A stretch of DNA of 64,000 bases from Nocardioides sp. B-3 (GCF_024703895.1 NZ_CP087968.1:1116001-1180000), one strand, 5' to 3'. Positions 18,145 through 29,305 are shown, counted from the stretch's first letter. Notes: a model not told the origin generated them from the sequence alone. Translations and numbers: made by a program.

Positions 18145-19664
18145 GTGTCACAGCCCCTTCGCCTGTCACTCGCAGCGACGGCCGGACTCCTCTTCCTGTC
18201 TCTCGTCGCGGCGACGGCAGCCGGCGTCGAGGTGCCCACGCCCGGACAGGTCGTGAACTCGTCGGCGACGAGCGAGCTGGCCGCCGAGGACGCCCCCAAT
18301 GTCCCGGTCTTCCTGACCGACGACATGCGCAAGGACGACCCGGGCTACCTCCCCAACGTGCGCACCCTCCTCGCCGAGCAGGGCATGACGTTCACGCAGG
18401 CCCAGTCGCCGCACCCGCTGTGCTGCCCGGCACGGGCCGAGCTGATGACGGGGCAGTACGCGCAGAACAACGGCGTGCACCACAACTCCGGTCGGTACGG
18501 CGGATGGCAGGCCTTCGACCCGTCGTCGACCATCGCGACGTGGGCCCGGGACGCGGGCTACGCGGACAGCGCTGCACGGCAAGCACCTCAACCACTTCGA
18601 GGCCGACGCCCCGGCGGACGAGGGGTGGACGAACTTCGACATCCTGCTCGAGCCGGCGACCGACTACGAGAACTTCACCTTCTTCGACGGCGACTCCTAC
18701 ACCGACGACTACGTCACCACCCGGCTGGACGAGCGGACCGTCTCCGACATCGACACCCGGGCCGGGCGCCGGCCGTTCCTGATCTTCGCCAACCACGTCG
18801 CGCCGCACATCTGGTTCCCGGCCTCCGCGAAGGGCGACGGGGACGGCGACCGCGGTGGCCTGAACCCACCGGCCGAGTCGACGTACGCGCAAGCACTCGC
18901 CGGTCTGACGCCCAAGGCGTTCGCGGCGCCGAGCTTCAACGAGCCCGACATGCGTGACAAGGAGTCGATCGTGAGGGGGCGCGCCAAGCTGGGACCACGC
19001 GCGCTGAAGCGGCTGAACCCGGCGCGGATCCGTTCGTTGCTGTCGGTCGACGAGGCCGTTGCGCACGCGGTCGCCGCGCTCGAGACCACGGGCGAGCTCG
19101 ACAACACTTACATCGTCTTCACCTCCGACAACGGCTACGCCCCGGGCGAGCACCGCTACACCGGCAAGGACCGCCTCTCCGACGAGATCCTCGACATCCC
19201 GCTCGTGGTGCGCGGCCCCGGCATCCCGGCCGGCACCCGCTCGGACCGGCCGGTCTCGCTGGTCGACCTGACGACCACGCTCGCCCAGCTGATGTCGCTG
19301 ACGCCGACGCTCACCACCGACGGGGAGACCTTCGCGCCCACGCTCCGCGACCCCGCCGTGCCCGGCTACCGCGACACCATGCTGATCCAGACCGGCGCCA
19401 AGGAGCCCTACGTCCGCTTCGCCGGCTGGGCCTACCGCGGCGTGCTGACGCAGCGCTACTCCTACGGCCGCCGCGTCAACAACGGCCCCGCCGACGGGTT
19501 CCTCTACGACCGGCACAAGGACCCCTTCGAGCTGACGAACCTGCTCACCAACGCGCTACGCGGCCGTACGCCGTGAGCTCGAGCGGCGCTACCGCGAGCT
19601 GGCCGACTGCGCGGGCAGCGAGTGCAACCGCGCCTTCGGACCGCTCCCCCAGCCGGGCAAGTAG
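18145..19664 (+). CDS. Secreted sulfatase (type I, formylglycine-dependent; frameshifted)
   Basis: Sulfate-ester hydrolase of the alkaline-phosphatase superfamily. Signal peptide at residues 1-25 (LSLAATAGLLFLSLVAATAAG), then metal-binding VPVFLTDDMRKDD and the sulfatase signature PLCCPARAELMTGQYAQNNG, where the first Cys of CCPAR would be turned into formylglycine by a formylglycine-generating enzyme not present here. Later blocks: ANHVAPHIWFP, TYIVFTSDNGYAPGEHRYTG and DLTTTLAQLM. Frame breaks near 18575 and 19555; the C-terminus ends NRAFGPLPQPGK at 19664. About 505 residues. Start is GTG 18145, 75 bp from the divergent LCP gene. Confidence 0.87.
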
Positions 19665-19696
19665 CCGGGTGCGCATGGCAGGATGAGCGCCGACCT

Positions 19697-19772
19697 GCCC
19701 CAGTAGCTCAGTGGATAGAGCAGCCGCCTCCTAAGCGAAAGGTCGCAAGTTCGACTCTTGCCCGGGGCACCA
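19697..19772 (+). tRNA. tRNA-Arg (anticodon CCT), with stem mismatches
   Basis: Cloverleaf with D-arm GCTC/GAGC, anticodon loop CTCCTAA (reads AGG), perfect T-arm GCAAG-TTCGACT-CTTGC and an encoded CCA. Acceptor pair 6:67 is A:C, and anticodon-stem pairs 27:43 (G:A) and 28:42 (C:A) do not form, leaving only three pairs there. Either sequence errors or a weakened tRNA. Confidence 0.85.
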
Positions 19773-19944
19773 CGAGTCACCCATCAAAATCTTGCGAGAA
19801 ACACCGCGCAAACCGAGACGTGGCGGCGGACTACCGATTAGATGTCCCTCGTCAATTGACTCAGGGGTCCCATCATGGGTCCTCCCCGGCCCGGGTCCCC
19901 TGAACACTGACGCTTGGTCGATGTCTGGCCAGATCCGCACCCCG
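19773..19944. other. Gap after tRNA-Arg
   Basis: About 170 bp with lower GC than its surroundings near 19780-19870 and imperfect GGGTCC palindromes near 19863-19903. I see no gene, no integrase remnant and no duplicate of the tRNA 3' end that would mark an attachment site. Confidence 0.5.
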
Positions 19945-19975
19945 GCAGCGTCCCGGCCCCCGTCCGGGGCGCTGC
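19945..19975 (-). terminator. Terminator after the enoyl-reductase-like gene
   Basis: 12-bp stem GCAGCGTCCCGG / CCGGGGCGCTGC with one G-U pair and a 7-nt loop, 10 bp past the stop at 19985. Confidence 0.7.
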
Positions 19976-19984
19976 TGCGTTTTG

Positions 19985-21137
19985 TCAGCGGGTCTCGAAG
20001 GTCAGGCCACCGGCCTGCACGCGCCAGCAGGTTGTCGCCCATCGCTCGGGCGGTGGTGACCCGGCCGGCCGTCGTCGGGTTGTCGTCGAAGGCGAGGCAC
20101 AGCGCCGACTCGGCCAGCATCATCGACGTCTCGGTGTAACCCGGGTCGCCACCCTTCACGCGGGTGCGCACGGTGTTGCCGCCGCCCTCGCCGACGAAGT
20201 CGACGGTGAACCACGACTTGGCGCGCTTGGCCTCGTCGGGTCCGTCCCCGGCCGCGACCTTGCCGAGCAGGAAGTTGCGCACGGGCTTCACCCGGGCCGC
20301 TGCGGCGAGCGTCGTGACGAGGGCGGCCCCGCCGGCGGCATACCGCAGCGTCTTGGTGCCGGCGTAGTGCGAGTAGCGGAACTTCGGTCCGTACGGCGCC
20401 AGCGCGGCGCCGCTGCGGGCCACGACGATCGGGTCGATGGTGGGCAGGGGGAGCAGCCAGTAGCCCAGGACGGGGTCGCGGTGCGGCTTGCCGGACACGG
20501 CGCGCGAGGACCGTCCGTCGGCAGGCTTGCCCTGCTTGCGACGGCGATCGGCGTAGGCCGTCTTCATCTGGCGAGCGCGTGAGAACTGGCCCAGCGCGGA
20601 GTGGATCGTGCCGCCGGAAGCCATGCCGCCGGAGCGCACGACGCCACGCAGCGTGATCTCCGCGTCGGCCGGCAGCTGCTGGACGGTGTAGTAGGCGCCG
20701 AGGTCGTGCGGGATGGAGTCGAAGCCGCACGCGTGCACCAGCCGGGCCCCGGTGCGCACCGCCGTCTCGTGGTGCTGGAGGTACATCCGGTCGACGAACT
20801 CGGGCTCGCCCGTGAGGTCGACGTAGTCCGTGCCGGCCTCGGCGCAGGCGGCGACCAGCGGTGCGCCGTACTGCAGATAGGGGCCGACGGTGGTGATCAC
20901 GACGCGGGCGCGACGGGCGACGTCGGAGAGCGAGGCGGGGTCGCCAGCATCGGCGGACAGGAGCTGGAGGTAGGGCAGGCCGAGCTTGTCGCGAACCGCC
21001 TCGAGCTTGCCCCGGTTGCGGCCCGCCAGCGCCCAGCGCAGCCCGGGCGGGGCGTGGCGCGCGAGGTAGTCGGCGGTGAGCTGACCGGTGAAGCCGGTGG
21101 CCCCGAAGAGGACGATGTCGAAGTCGCGATCAGCCAT
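19985..21137 (-). CDS. Saccharopine-dehydrogenase-like / trans-acting enoyl reductase family protein (one frameshift)
   Basis: NAD(P)-binding Rossmann protein. Starts MADRDFDIVLFGATGFTGQL with the GATGFTG dinucleotide loop, followed by RWALAGRNRGKLEAVRDKLG, VVITTVGPYLQYGAPLVAAC and TDYVDLTGEPEFVDRM. The block ARLVHACGFDSIPHDLGAYY is typical of the saccharopine-dehydrogenase-like reductases that include the mycobacterial trans-acting enoyl reductase of phenolic-lipid synthesis. The substrate here is unknown. One base is missing near 20025, so the correct end is GLTFETR at 19985. About 384 residues. ATG 21137. Confidence 0.85.
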
Positions 21138-21191
21138 AGCCACATCCTCACAGGTCGGGAACCACGCGGCGAGAGGTGGCGTCTGATCGAC

Positions 21192-23061
21192 GTGAAGATC
21201 CGGACCGCCATCGTGTCGACCACCGCCCTCTCCCTCACCGCAGCAGCGGGCATCGGAGTGGGGTTGGTGATCGGACGCGGCGACGATGTGGCGCCCCCAC
21301 CCACGGGGCCGTCGGCCAACGCGTTCCAGCTGGCCAACGCCTCCCCGGAGCTGGCGCCCGACTGCGATTCCCTCCTTGACTCGTACGTCGACCGCGGCCT
21401 CGACCTCGTCACGGCCTACGGCTGGGGTGGCGGCGGGATCGTCATGTTCGACGCCCAGATGGACACCGCGGCCGGCGCGGCGGAACGCTCCACCGCGAGC
21501 GCGCCCGTGCCGACCACCGTCCGCTCCACCAACAACGAGACCGGCACCAACGTGCAGGAGGTCGGCGTCGACGAGCCCGACGTCGTGAAGGTCGCGGGCG
21601 ACAAGCTGTTTCTCATCCGGGACAACGTGCTCACCGCCTACGACGTCGCGGGCGACGAGCCGCAGCAGCTGTCGTCGCTGCAGCTGCCCGACCTGCGCAA
21701 CGGCGAGATCCTCGTGTCCGGCGACCGGGTGGTCGTGCTCGGGAGCCGCGGAGGCCCGGACGACACCAACGGCGCACGGGTCGTCGTCATCGACGTGAGC
21801 CAGCCCGGCACCCCGCAGATCGTCGAGGAGACCGACTACACCGCGACCATCAGCGCGGCCCGCCTGCACGGCGACGTCGTCAGGGTCGTGCTCGACAACG
21901 GGCTGCCGGTGCTCGACTTCCGCTACCCGGACGGACAGCTCGGCGAGCGGAGTGCGCTCACCTTCAACCGGCAGCTCGTCCGCGACACGACGCTGGCCGA
22001 CTGGCTGCCCACCGTGGACGGCGAGACCGTCGTCGACTGCGACGACGTCGCACTGCCCACGATGGAGACCGCGCTGGGCACGACGACGGTGGTCACCTTC
22101 GAGCCGGCGGTCGTCGAGCCGACCGCCACCGCGGTCGCCACGACGGCCACCACGTCCTACTTCTCCCCCGACCGGTTCTACCTCGCGGCGAGCGCCTCGT
22201 CCGGCGGCTGGTGGCGGGGCGACATCAGCTCGACCATCGACTGCATCCGCGGCTGCTTCCCCACCGACGGCAGCACCGAGCTGTTCGCCTTCGCCCTCGA
22301 CGGCACCGACACGACGTACGTCGCCTCCGGGACCGTGGAAGGACGGATCAAGGACCGCTGGTCGATGGACCACGCGGGCGGCGCCCTGCGGGTGGCGCTC
22401 GGCGCGACCAACGAGACCGGCAACTTCAACTCCGTGGTGACGATGCGCGAGACCGACGCGACTCTCACCGAGATCGGCCGGGTCGACAAGCTCGGTGTCA
22501 ACGAGGAGATCAAGTCGGTGCGATGGTTCGACGACCTCGCGATCGTCGTCACCTTCCGCCAGACCGACCCGCTCTACGCGATCGACCTGACTGACCCGGA
22601 CGCCCCCGAGCTGATGGGCGAGCTCAAGATCCCGGGCTACAGCGAATACCTGCATCCCCTCGGCGCGCGGCGGATGATCGGCATCGGCCGGGACGCCTCG
22701 CGCACCGGGATGGTCCGCGGCGCGCAGGCCGCCCTCTTCGACGTCACCGACCTGACCGACCCGCAACAGCTCGACGTCGTGACCTACCCCCAGGAACTCC
22801 ATGGCCGGCGCCGGCGTCGACCCGCGCCAGTTCACCCGGCTGCCCGATCGGCGTACGGCCCTCACCGTCGTCTCCCGGGGCTGGCAGGGCCGCACCGGCT
22901 GGGTGTCGGTGCTGACCCCGGACGGCGGCTCGATGTCCAACAGGATGGTCGAGGTGGAGTACGGCGACGAGGTGGCCGAGGTCCGGCTCGTGCCGCTCGC
23001 AGACGGCCGGGTCGTGCTGGTGACCGGGGACGGTGTCTCGTTCTTCGACTCGGCGTCCTGA
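21192..23061 (+). CDS. Secreted C-terminal beta-propeller protein (one frameshift)
   Basis: About 620-residue exported protein of the family described as secreted proteins with a C-terminal beta-propeller distantly related to WD-40. N-terminal hydrophobic segment VSTTALSLTAAAGIGVGLVI, then the family hallmark NVQEVGVDEPDVVKVAGDKLF and repeats such as LFLIRDNVLTAYDV and GEILVSGDRVVVLGS. Later propeller blades: YAIDLTDPDAPELMGELKIP and GYSEYLHPLG. One frame break near 22800; the last 85 residues resume AGAGVDPRQFTRLP. Function unknown. GTG 21192 lies 54 bp from the divergent reductase start. Confidence 0.8.
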
Positions 23062-23132
23062 GCAGATCCCCCATGGAGGGCATGCGCTCAGGATGAGTGC
23101 TTCCTAGGCTGAGGACGACCGAGGAGGCCCCC

Positions 23133-24594
23133 ATGTCCGATCCCGTCTACGACTGCGGCCGTCGTCGGTGCCGGCATCGCCGGCATGAACGCGCTCGCCG
23201 TCGGCAGCAGCTACCTCGAGGCGACCGATCGGGTGCTCCTCATCGACCGGCGACATCGCGCCGGCGGGATGTGGGTCGACACCTATCCGTATGTCCGGCT
23301 GCACCAACCCCACCCGTTCTTCACCGCAGGAGACATCGGTTGGCAGAGCGGAGAGGACCGCGCGCACCTCGCCACCAAGCACGAGGTGCTCGACCACTTC
23401 ATCCATTGCCTCGAGGTAGTGCGCGGCAGGGTGCAGCTCGACGAGTGGCATGACACGGACTACGTCTCGCACGACGCGAGCAACGGCACCGTCGAGATCA
23501 CCACCCGGACCGAGGACGGCCGGGTCCGCATCGCCCGGGCCCGGCGATTGGTGAAGGCCACGGGCCTCGACATCCGCACCTTGGACCCCCTGCAGGTCTC
23601 GAGCACCAGCGTCCACTCCGTCTCCCCGGACTCCTGCGACGTCCGCTCCGGTGACATCGCCGACAGCAACGCACCGGTGTGGATCATCGGCGGCGGCAAG
23701 ACCGCGATGGACACCGCCTGTGCGCTCATCGCCGGCAACCCGGCGCGCGAGGTCAACATGCTGGTGGGGACCGGGACCTTCTTCTTCGAGCGCGACCGTG
23801 CGTTTCCCACCGGCGCCAAGCGCTACGTCGGCGGCCAGCGCGGCTTCACGGTGTTCCGCGACTGGGCCGACCGGTTCGACGGCACCAACGAGACCGAGGT
23901 CATGCGCTGGTTCCCGGACGCTCAGGGGATCGCGGTCACCCCGACCGTCGAGCACTTCCTCTTCGGCCTGCTGTCCCGCGCCGAGGCGGAGACGATCCGG
24001 AACGGGCTGACCCACCCGGTGATGGACCACCTCACGGACGTCGTCGACGGTGACGGCAGCGTCGAGATGAGCCTGCGCAGTGGTGCCACCCGTCAGATCG
24101 AGGAGGGTTCGTGGTTGGTCAACTGCACCGGCTACATCCTCGGCCGCGAACCCCTGACCTATGAGCCCTACACGTCTGCCGACGGACGGGTCGCCACGAT
24201 CACCCCGACCTCCAGCATCATGTGGCTCACCTCCATGGACAGCTACTTCGCCACCCACCTCCTCATGCTCGACAAGCTCGCCACGGTCCCCCTGTACGAG
24301 CTGGACGCGGACAGCCCGGCTCGCCAGAACCGCGACGCCCGGGCCTGTGCGATGACGGCCGTCTCCATGTACAACCAGTGCGTCCTGTTCGACCACGTCC
24401 CCCGCGAGGTGTTCACCCGCAACGGCCTTGACTTCGAGAAGTGGTTCCCCGCCCACCGGCAGCTGCTGTCGAACCCGGAGTTCATGAAGTGCCGCAAGGA
24501 GCTGCGCGCACACACGGGCGCGGCCCTCGATCGTGTGCAGGCACGGTTCGACGTGCGCTGCGGCCCGGTGCGGCAGCCCGCGACCGTCGCCTGA
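23133..24594 (+). CDS. FAD/NAD(P)-binding oxidoreductase (flavin monooxygenase-like; one frameshift)
   Basis: About 487 residues. FAD loop VVGAGIAGMNALAV near the N-terminus, RVLLIDRRHRAGGMWVDTYPY resembling flavin-containing monooxygenases, and a second nucleotide loop VWIIGGGKTAMDTACAL for NAD(P). LVNCTGYILGREPLTYEPYT is a typical third block. Strong RBS GAGGAGG at 23121-23127 fixes ATG 23133; an extra G near 23157 shifts the first eight codons. Substrate unknown. The downstream DUF2277 gene starts 29 bp later. Confidence 0.82.
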
Positions 24595-24623
24595 CCTCCG
24601 GGCCGCGGCGTACGCTCGAACGC

Positions 24624-24894
24624 ATGTGCCGCAACATCCGCCCGCTCAACAACTTCCAGCCGCCGGCGACGCGTGACGAGGTGACGGCTGCCGCGCTGCA
24701 GTACGTCCGCAAGGTCGCCGGCACGACCAAGCCGTCGCAGGCCAACGAGGCCGTGTTCTACGAGGCCGTGAAGGAGATCGCGCACCTCACACAGCACCTC
24801 CTCGACGACTCCGGTGACCACCGCTCCGCCGAAGAACCGCGACGTCGAGGCCGAGAAGGCCGGGGCTCGCGCCCAGCTGCGCTACGGCACGTGA
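24624..24894 (+). CDS. DUF2277 family protein (one frameshift)
   Basis: Small protein of about 89 residues starting MCRNIRPLNNFQPPATRDEV, with ALQYVRKVAGTTKPSQANEA: the DUF2277 signature. No function is assigned to the family. One base is missing near 24815, after which the C-terminus reads APPKNRDVEAEKAGARAQLR. Its stop overlaps the sirtuin GTG start (GTGA), so the two are likely co-translated. Confidence 0.87.
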
Positions 24895-25729
24895 CGACGA
24901 CCGAGGCCGCGTCCGGCCTGCTCGAGGTCCTCGACCTCCTCGCCGGTCGCGAGCTCGTTGTCCTGACCGGCGCCGGGCTGTCCACCGACTCCGGCATCCC
25001 CGACTACCGCGGTCCGGGTGCGCCGACGCGCACGCCGATGACCTTCCGGGGAGTTCGTCTCGGGGCCGGTGGCGCGGCAGCGCTACTGGGCGCGCAGCCA
25101 CCTCGGCTGGGCCCGGATGGGCGTGGCCGTCCCCAACGCAGGGCACCACGCACTCGCCGAGATCGACCCCGCGCTGTTGATCACGCAGAACGTCGACGGC
25201 CTCCACGAGGAGGCCGGATCGCGCCGTCTCGTCGCACTCCACGGCCGGGTCGCCGACATCGTGTGTCTGGCCTGTCGCCGTACGTCGAGGCGCGAGAGCC
25301 TGCAGACCCGGGCTGGACGAGCTGAACGCGGACTGGATGGCGCGGCACGGGCACGCGGCGATGCGCCCCGACGGCGACGTCGACCTCGACGCGACCGCCG
25401 ACTTCGTGGTCGCGGACTGCGAGGAGTGCGGCGGCGCACTCAAGCCGGACGTGGTGTTCTTCGGCGAGAACGTGCCGGCCGCGCGGGTCGCACGCTGCTA
25501 CGACGCGGTCGATGCGCTGGGGGTCGACGGTGCGTTGCTCGTCGCCGGCTCGTCACTGGCCGTGATGAGCGGCCTGCGCTTCGTCAAGCGCGCGGCCCGG
25601 GCTGGCACGCCGGTCGTGATCGTCAACCGCGGTGTGACGCGCGGCGACGACCTCGCGGCCTACAAGCTCGAGATCGGTGTGGGCGACTTCCTCGGCGCGC
25701 TCGCTCAGAGGCGGCGGACGAAGACGTGA
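24891..25729 (+). CDS. Sirtuin, NAD-dependent protein deacetylase (frameshifted)
   Basis: Sir2 family, about 279 residues. NAD-binding LVVLTGAGLSTDSGIPDYRG, catalytic region LLITQNVDGLHEEAG and the general-base His in VALHGRVADIVC. Zinc-binding pairs CLAC and CEEC follow; then KPDVVFFGENVP and LLVAGSSLAVMSGL complete the Rossmann fold. Frame breaks near 25045 and 25315. GTG start at 24891. The 3' end overlaps the convergent metal regulator gene by 25 bp. Confidence 0.88.
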
Positions 25730-26391
25730 TCGGCGGCGTCGGCGAAGACCTCGGCGGTCTCCCCGCCGGAGCCGATCAGGATGCCCTCGGCCGTGGTGAC
25801 GACCGTGATGGTCTTGTCGGGCAGCGCGCCGACGCGACGCAGGGCGCTCATCAGCTCCTCGTCCTTCTGCATCTCCTCGGAGATGCGGCGCACGTGCACG
25901 CGCGACTCCTCGGGACCGGCGACGGCCGACAGCGGCTCGACGTCCTGCATGAAGCCCTCGCCCGGGTCGGTCTCGCCGAGCTCGTGGAGGCCGGGGATCG
26001 GGTTGCCGTAGGGCGACTCGGTCGGGTGGCCGAGCAGCTCGACGAGGCGGCGCTCGACCGTCTCCGACATGACGTGCTCCCAGCGGCACGCCTCGGCGTG
26101 CACGAGCTCCCAGTCGAGGCCGATGACGTCGGTCAGCAGGCGCTCGGCGAGCCGGTGCTTGCGCATCACGCGGGTGGCGAGCCGCATGCCCTCCTCGGTC
26201 AGCTCGAGGTGGCGATCGCCCTCGACCGTGACGAGTCCGTCGCGCTCCATCCGCGCCACCGTCTGCGAGACGGTCGGCCCGCTCTGGTGCAGGCGCTCGG
26301 CGATGCGGGCGCGCAGCGGGACGATGTCCTCCTCCACCAGCTCGTAGATGGTGCGGAGGTACATCTCGGTGGTGTCGATCAGGTCGCTCAC
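25705..26391 (-). CDS. Iron-dependent transcriptional regulator, DtxR/IdeR type
   Basis: Intact 228-residue repressor with three domains: winged helix (ARIAERLHQSGPTVSQTVARM), dimer and metal domain, and a C-terminal SH3/FeoA-like domain. Metal ligands match the iron-sensing DtxR/IdeR pattern: Met in TTEMYLRTI, and Cys/Glu/His in EACRWEHVMSETVERRL. The Cys and the C-terminal domain argue against the manganese-sensing MntR. IdeR-type proteins repress iron uptake and induce storage. GTG 26391 (VSDLIDTTEM) used; ATG 26409 is in frame. No obvious iron box found nearby. Confidence 0.87.
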   Translation of the reverse strand: MSDLIDTTEMYLRTIYELVEEDIVPLRARIAERLHQSGPTVSQTVARMERDGLVTVEGDRHLELTEEGMRLATRVMRKHRLAERLLTDVIGLDWELVHAEACRWEHVMSETVERRLVELLGHPTESPYGNPIPGLHELGETDPGEGFMQDVEPLSAVAGPEESRVHVRRISEEMQKDEELMSALRRVGALPDKTITVVTTAEGILIGSGGETAEVFADAADHVFVRRL

Positions 26392-26451
26392 CGGGCCATT
26401 CTTACCCATCGGCATTGGCAGGGCTTGATCGGTCGGGCACAGTGGCGAAGC

Positions 26452-27246
26452 GTGAACGACATCTCCGAGCAGCTCCTGATCCCCCGCCGCTTCTGCGGAC
26501 CGCCCGACTCTGGAAACGGCGGCTGGACCGCGGGTGCGCTGGCGACCCACCTGACCAGCAGCTGCCCCGACAACAGAGCCTCCGAGTGGCCGACGATCGA
26601 GGTCTCGCTGCGCCAGCCACCGCCGCTCGACTCGCCGATGTCGCTCACCGAGGAGGACGGCGTCACGAGCGCGAGCTTCGGCGGCGCGGTGATCGCGAGC
26701 GCCCGGCTGGTCGAGTCCGAGCTCCGTGACGTCGATCCGGTGACCGCGGACGAGGCGAAGGCCGCCGAGGCGACATACGCCGGTCACACGTTCCACCCGT
26801 TCCCGACCTGCTTCGCGTGCGGCACCGGTCGAGAGCAGGGCGACGGGCTGCGGATCTTCCCCGGCGTCGTCAGTGGCGAGCGGGTGGCGGCGACCCGGCG
26901 GCCGGACCGGAGCCCGGTCGAGGACTTCCACACGTACGTCGACGAGTCGGCCCGCGCGTCGGTCGCCACCACTCGGGCGGCGCTCGACTGCGTCGGCGGC
27001 TGGGCAGGCGACCTGACCGAGCGGTTGATGGTGCTCGGGCGGATGACGACCCGGGTCGACACGCTGCCGGTGATCGGCGAGGAGCACGTCGTCGTGGGCG
27101 CGAGCCGCGGCAGCGAGGGCCGCAAGACCTTCACGTCATCCACGCTCTACGACGCCGACGGACGGGTGGTGGCGAGCGCGGAGCACGTCTGGATCGCGGT
27201 CGACCCGGCGGCCTTCGGCGGTGTCTCACCGTCTCAGGCAGAATAG
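26452..27246 (+). CDS. Hotdog-fold thioesterase-like protein
   Basis: 264 residues, intact. Starts LIPRRFCGPPDSGNGGWTAG, a pattern seen in actinobacterial double-hotdog proteins, with HPFPTCFACGTGREQGDGLR in the middle and AALDCVGGWAGDL, LGRMTTRVDTLPVIGEEHVV after it. It ends with a second hotdog strand set (TSSTLYDADGRVVASAEHVW). Likely an acyl-CoA thioesterase or CoA-ester-binding protein; the catalytic residue is not evident. GTG 26452, 60 bp from the divergent regulator and only 4 bp before the glucosidase ATG. Confidence 0.7.
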   Translation: MNDISEQLLIPRRFCGPPDSGNGGWTAGALATHLTSSCPDNRASEWPTIEVSLRQPPPLDSPMSLTEEDGVTSASFGGAVIASARLVESELRDVDPVTADEAKAAEATYAGHTFHPFPTCFACGTGREQGDGLRIFPGVVSGERVAATRRPDRSPVEDFHTYVDESARASVATTRAALDCVGGWAGDLTERLMVLGRMTTRVDTLPVIGEEHVVVGASRGSEGRKTFTSSTLYDADGRVVASAEHVWIAVDPAAFGGVSPSQAE

Positions 27247-27250
27247 GGAT

Positions 27251-28850
27251 ATGAACGTTCCAAATGCCGACCAGCACTGGTGGCGCGACGCCGTCATCTA
27301 CCAGTCTACGTCCGCTCGTTCGCGGACGCCGACGGAGACGGCATCGGCGACCCGGCCGGCATCACCGCGCGCCTGCCCTACCTCCGCGATCTCGGTGTCG
27401 ACGCGCTCTGGATCACGCCGTTCTACACGTCGCCGCAGCACGACCACGGCTACGACGTGTCCGACTACTGCGACGTCGACCCGCTCTTCGGCACCCTCGC
27501 CGACGCGGACGCGCTGATCGCCCGGGCCCACGAGCTGGACCTGCGGGTGATCGTCGACCTCGTGCCCAACCACTCGTCGTCCGAGCACGAGTGGTTCAAG
27601 GCGGCCCCCGGCGGCCGAGCCCGGTTCACCCGAGCGCGCGCGCTACATGTTCCGCACGGGCCTTTCGGGTGGCGAGGCGCCCCCCAACAACTGGGCGTCG
27701 GTCTTCGGCGGCCCGGCGTGGACGCGAGTCGGTGACACCGACCAGTGGTACCTCCACCTCTTCGACACCACGCAGCCCGACTTCGACTGGCGCAATCCCG
27801 AGGTCGGCGACCTGTTCGAGGACGTGCTGCGCTTCTGGCTGGACCGTGGCGTCGACGGCTTCCGTGTCGACGTCGCGCACGGCATGTTCAAGGACGCCTC
27901 GCTGCGCGACCAGGGTGCTGCCGGAGGGCACGAGCGCTACCTCGGGCCAGTCAACACCGACCACTCGATGGTCAGCCGTGATCTCAAGGACGAACCGATG
28001 TGGGACCAGCCCGAGGTCCACGACGTCTACCGCCGCTGGGCCAAGGTGCTCGACGAGTACGGCCCCGATCGGATGGCCGTCGCCGAGGCGTGGACCCAGA
28101 CGCCGGAGTCGATGGCGGCGTTCGTGCGCCCCGACGAGCTGGACCCGGGCATTCAACTTCGCGTGGCTGCTCGCGGACTGGTCGGCGGAGGCGTTCGCCG
28201 AGGTCATCACCGGCACCCCGGCCGCGGTCGCCCCCGTCGGCTCGGCTCCGACGTGGGTGCTCTCCAACCACGACGTCGTGCGCCACACCACCCGCTACGG
28301 CGGCGGCGCGATCGGCTCGGCCCGGGCGCGTGCCGCGACCCTGACGATGCTGGCGCTGCCCGGCGCCTCCTACCTCTACCGGGGCGAGGAGCTGGGTCTC
28401 GAGCAGGTCGACGTGCCACCCGCGGCCCGCCGGGACCCGTCGTGGTTCCGCACCGGCGAGGTCGGGCGCGACGGCTGCCGGGTGCCGATGCCCCGGGGCG
28501 GTGACGCTGCGCCGTACGCCTTCGGACCGGGCGACTCCCAGCCGTGGCTGCCCCAGCCCGCGGACTGGGCGCCGCTCACCGCGGAGGCGCAGAGCGGGCG
28601 CGCTGGTTCGACGCTGGAGTTCTACCGTACGGCGCTCGCCGCTCGCCGAGACGTGCTCGCCGGCGTCGGGGACGGCGTCGAGATGGTGGCCGGTCTGGGC
28701 AGCGACGTGCTCGCGTTCCGCCGCGGCGACGTGACGGTGGTGCTCAACTGCGAGCAGCGGCCGGTGCCGTTGCCGGCCGGCGAGGTGCTGCTCGCGAGCG
28801 GTCCGGTCACGGGCGAGCTGCCCGCGAACACGGCGGTCTGGCTGCGCTGA
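27251..28850 (+). CDS. Alpha-glucosidase / oligo-1,6-glucosidase, GH13 (frameshifted)
   Basis: Glycoside hydrolase family 13, about 533 residues, TIM-barrel enzyme acting on alpha-glucosides such as maltose, isomaltose or trehalose. Region I VIVDLVPNHSS, region II GFRVDVAHGM with the nucleophile Asp, region III VAEAW with the acid/base Glu, region IV VLSNHDVVRH. Starts MNVPNADQHWWRDAVIYQ; frame breaks near 27305, 27630 and 28150. The C-terminal beta domain ends LPANTAVWLR. Exact substrate cannot be told. It starts 4 bp after the hotdog gene, so probably co-transcribed. Confidence 0.88.
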
Positions 28851-28856
28851 CGCGGC

Positions 28857-29305
28857 TCAGAAGTCGTCGAGGCTGGTGTTGTAGCGACAGAGGGTCGCGA
28901 CGAAGGCCTCCAACTCGTCGTCCGACCAGTCCTCGAGCCGGCGCCCCCGGGCCTCGCGGCGTTCGTTGGCGAGGTCGGCCATCCGCGCGCGGCCCTCCTC
29001 CGTCGGGCTGACGACCCGTGGCACGCCCGTCGTCGGGGTCGCGCTCCTTGGCCGCGAGCCCGAAGTCGACGAGGGTCTGGACGTGCCGGCTGACGGCGCC
29101 CTTGTCGAGGTGGAACGCCTCGACAACGGCCGAGGCGCGGACGGTTCCCTGCTCGATCATGTGGGCGAGGATCAGGTAGCCGGCCGGGCTCAGGTCGTGG
29201 TGGATGGTCCGCGCGTTCGGCGACGACCCGCCGCACCCGGCGGATGAGCCGCGACAGCTCGACCTCGAGGTCGAGGATCGTCCGCTCGCGGTCGGCCCCG
29301 GTCAC
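28857..29305 (-). CDS. MarR-family transcriptional regulator (frameshifted)
   Basis: About 149 residues. Helices LDLEVELSRLIRRVRRVV, then SPAGYLILAHMIEQG, the recognition helix region ASAVVEAFHLDKGAVSRHVQ with TLVDFGLAAKERDPDDGRA, and the wing leading to SPTEEGRARMADLANERREA. Frame breaks near 29215 and 29025. GTG start overlaps the stop of the drug exporter (GTGA), so it is the second gene of the exporter operon and very likely its local repressor. A matching palindrome lies over the exporter promoter at 30939-30953. Confidence 0.85.

Noticed and set aside
16486..18957. Long plus-strand open frame spanning both LCP genes and the sulfatase start
   Set aside because: Only the last part (from GTG 18145) is the sulfatase; the rest is antisense to the LCP genes.
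19773..19984. Attachment site or genomic island next to tRNA-Arg
   Set aside because: No integrase, no repeat of the tRNA 3' end and no foreign gene block on either side.
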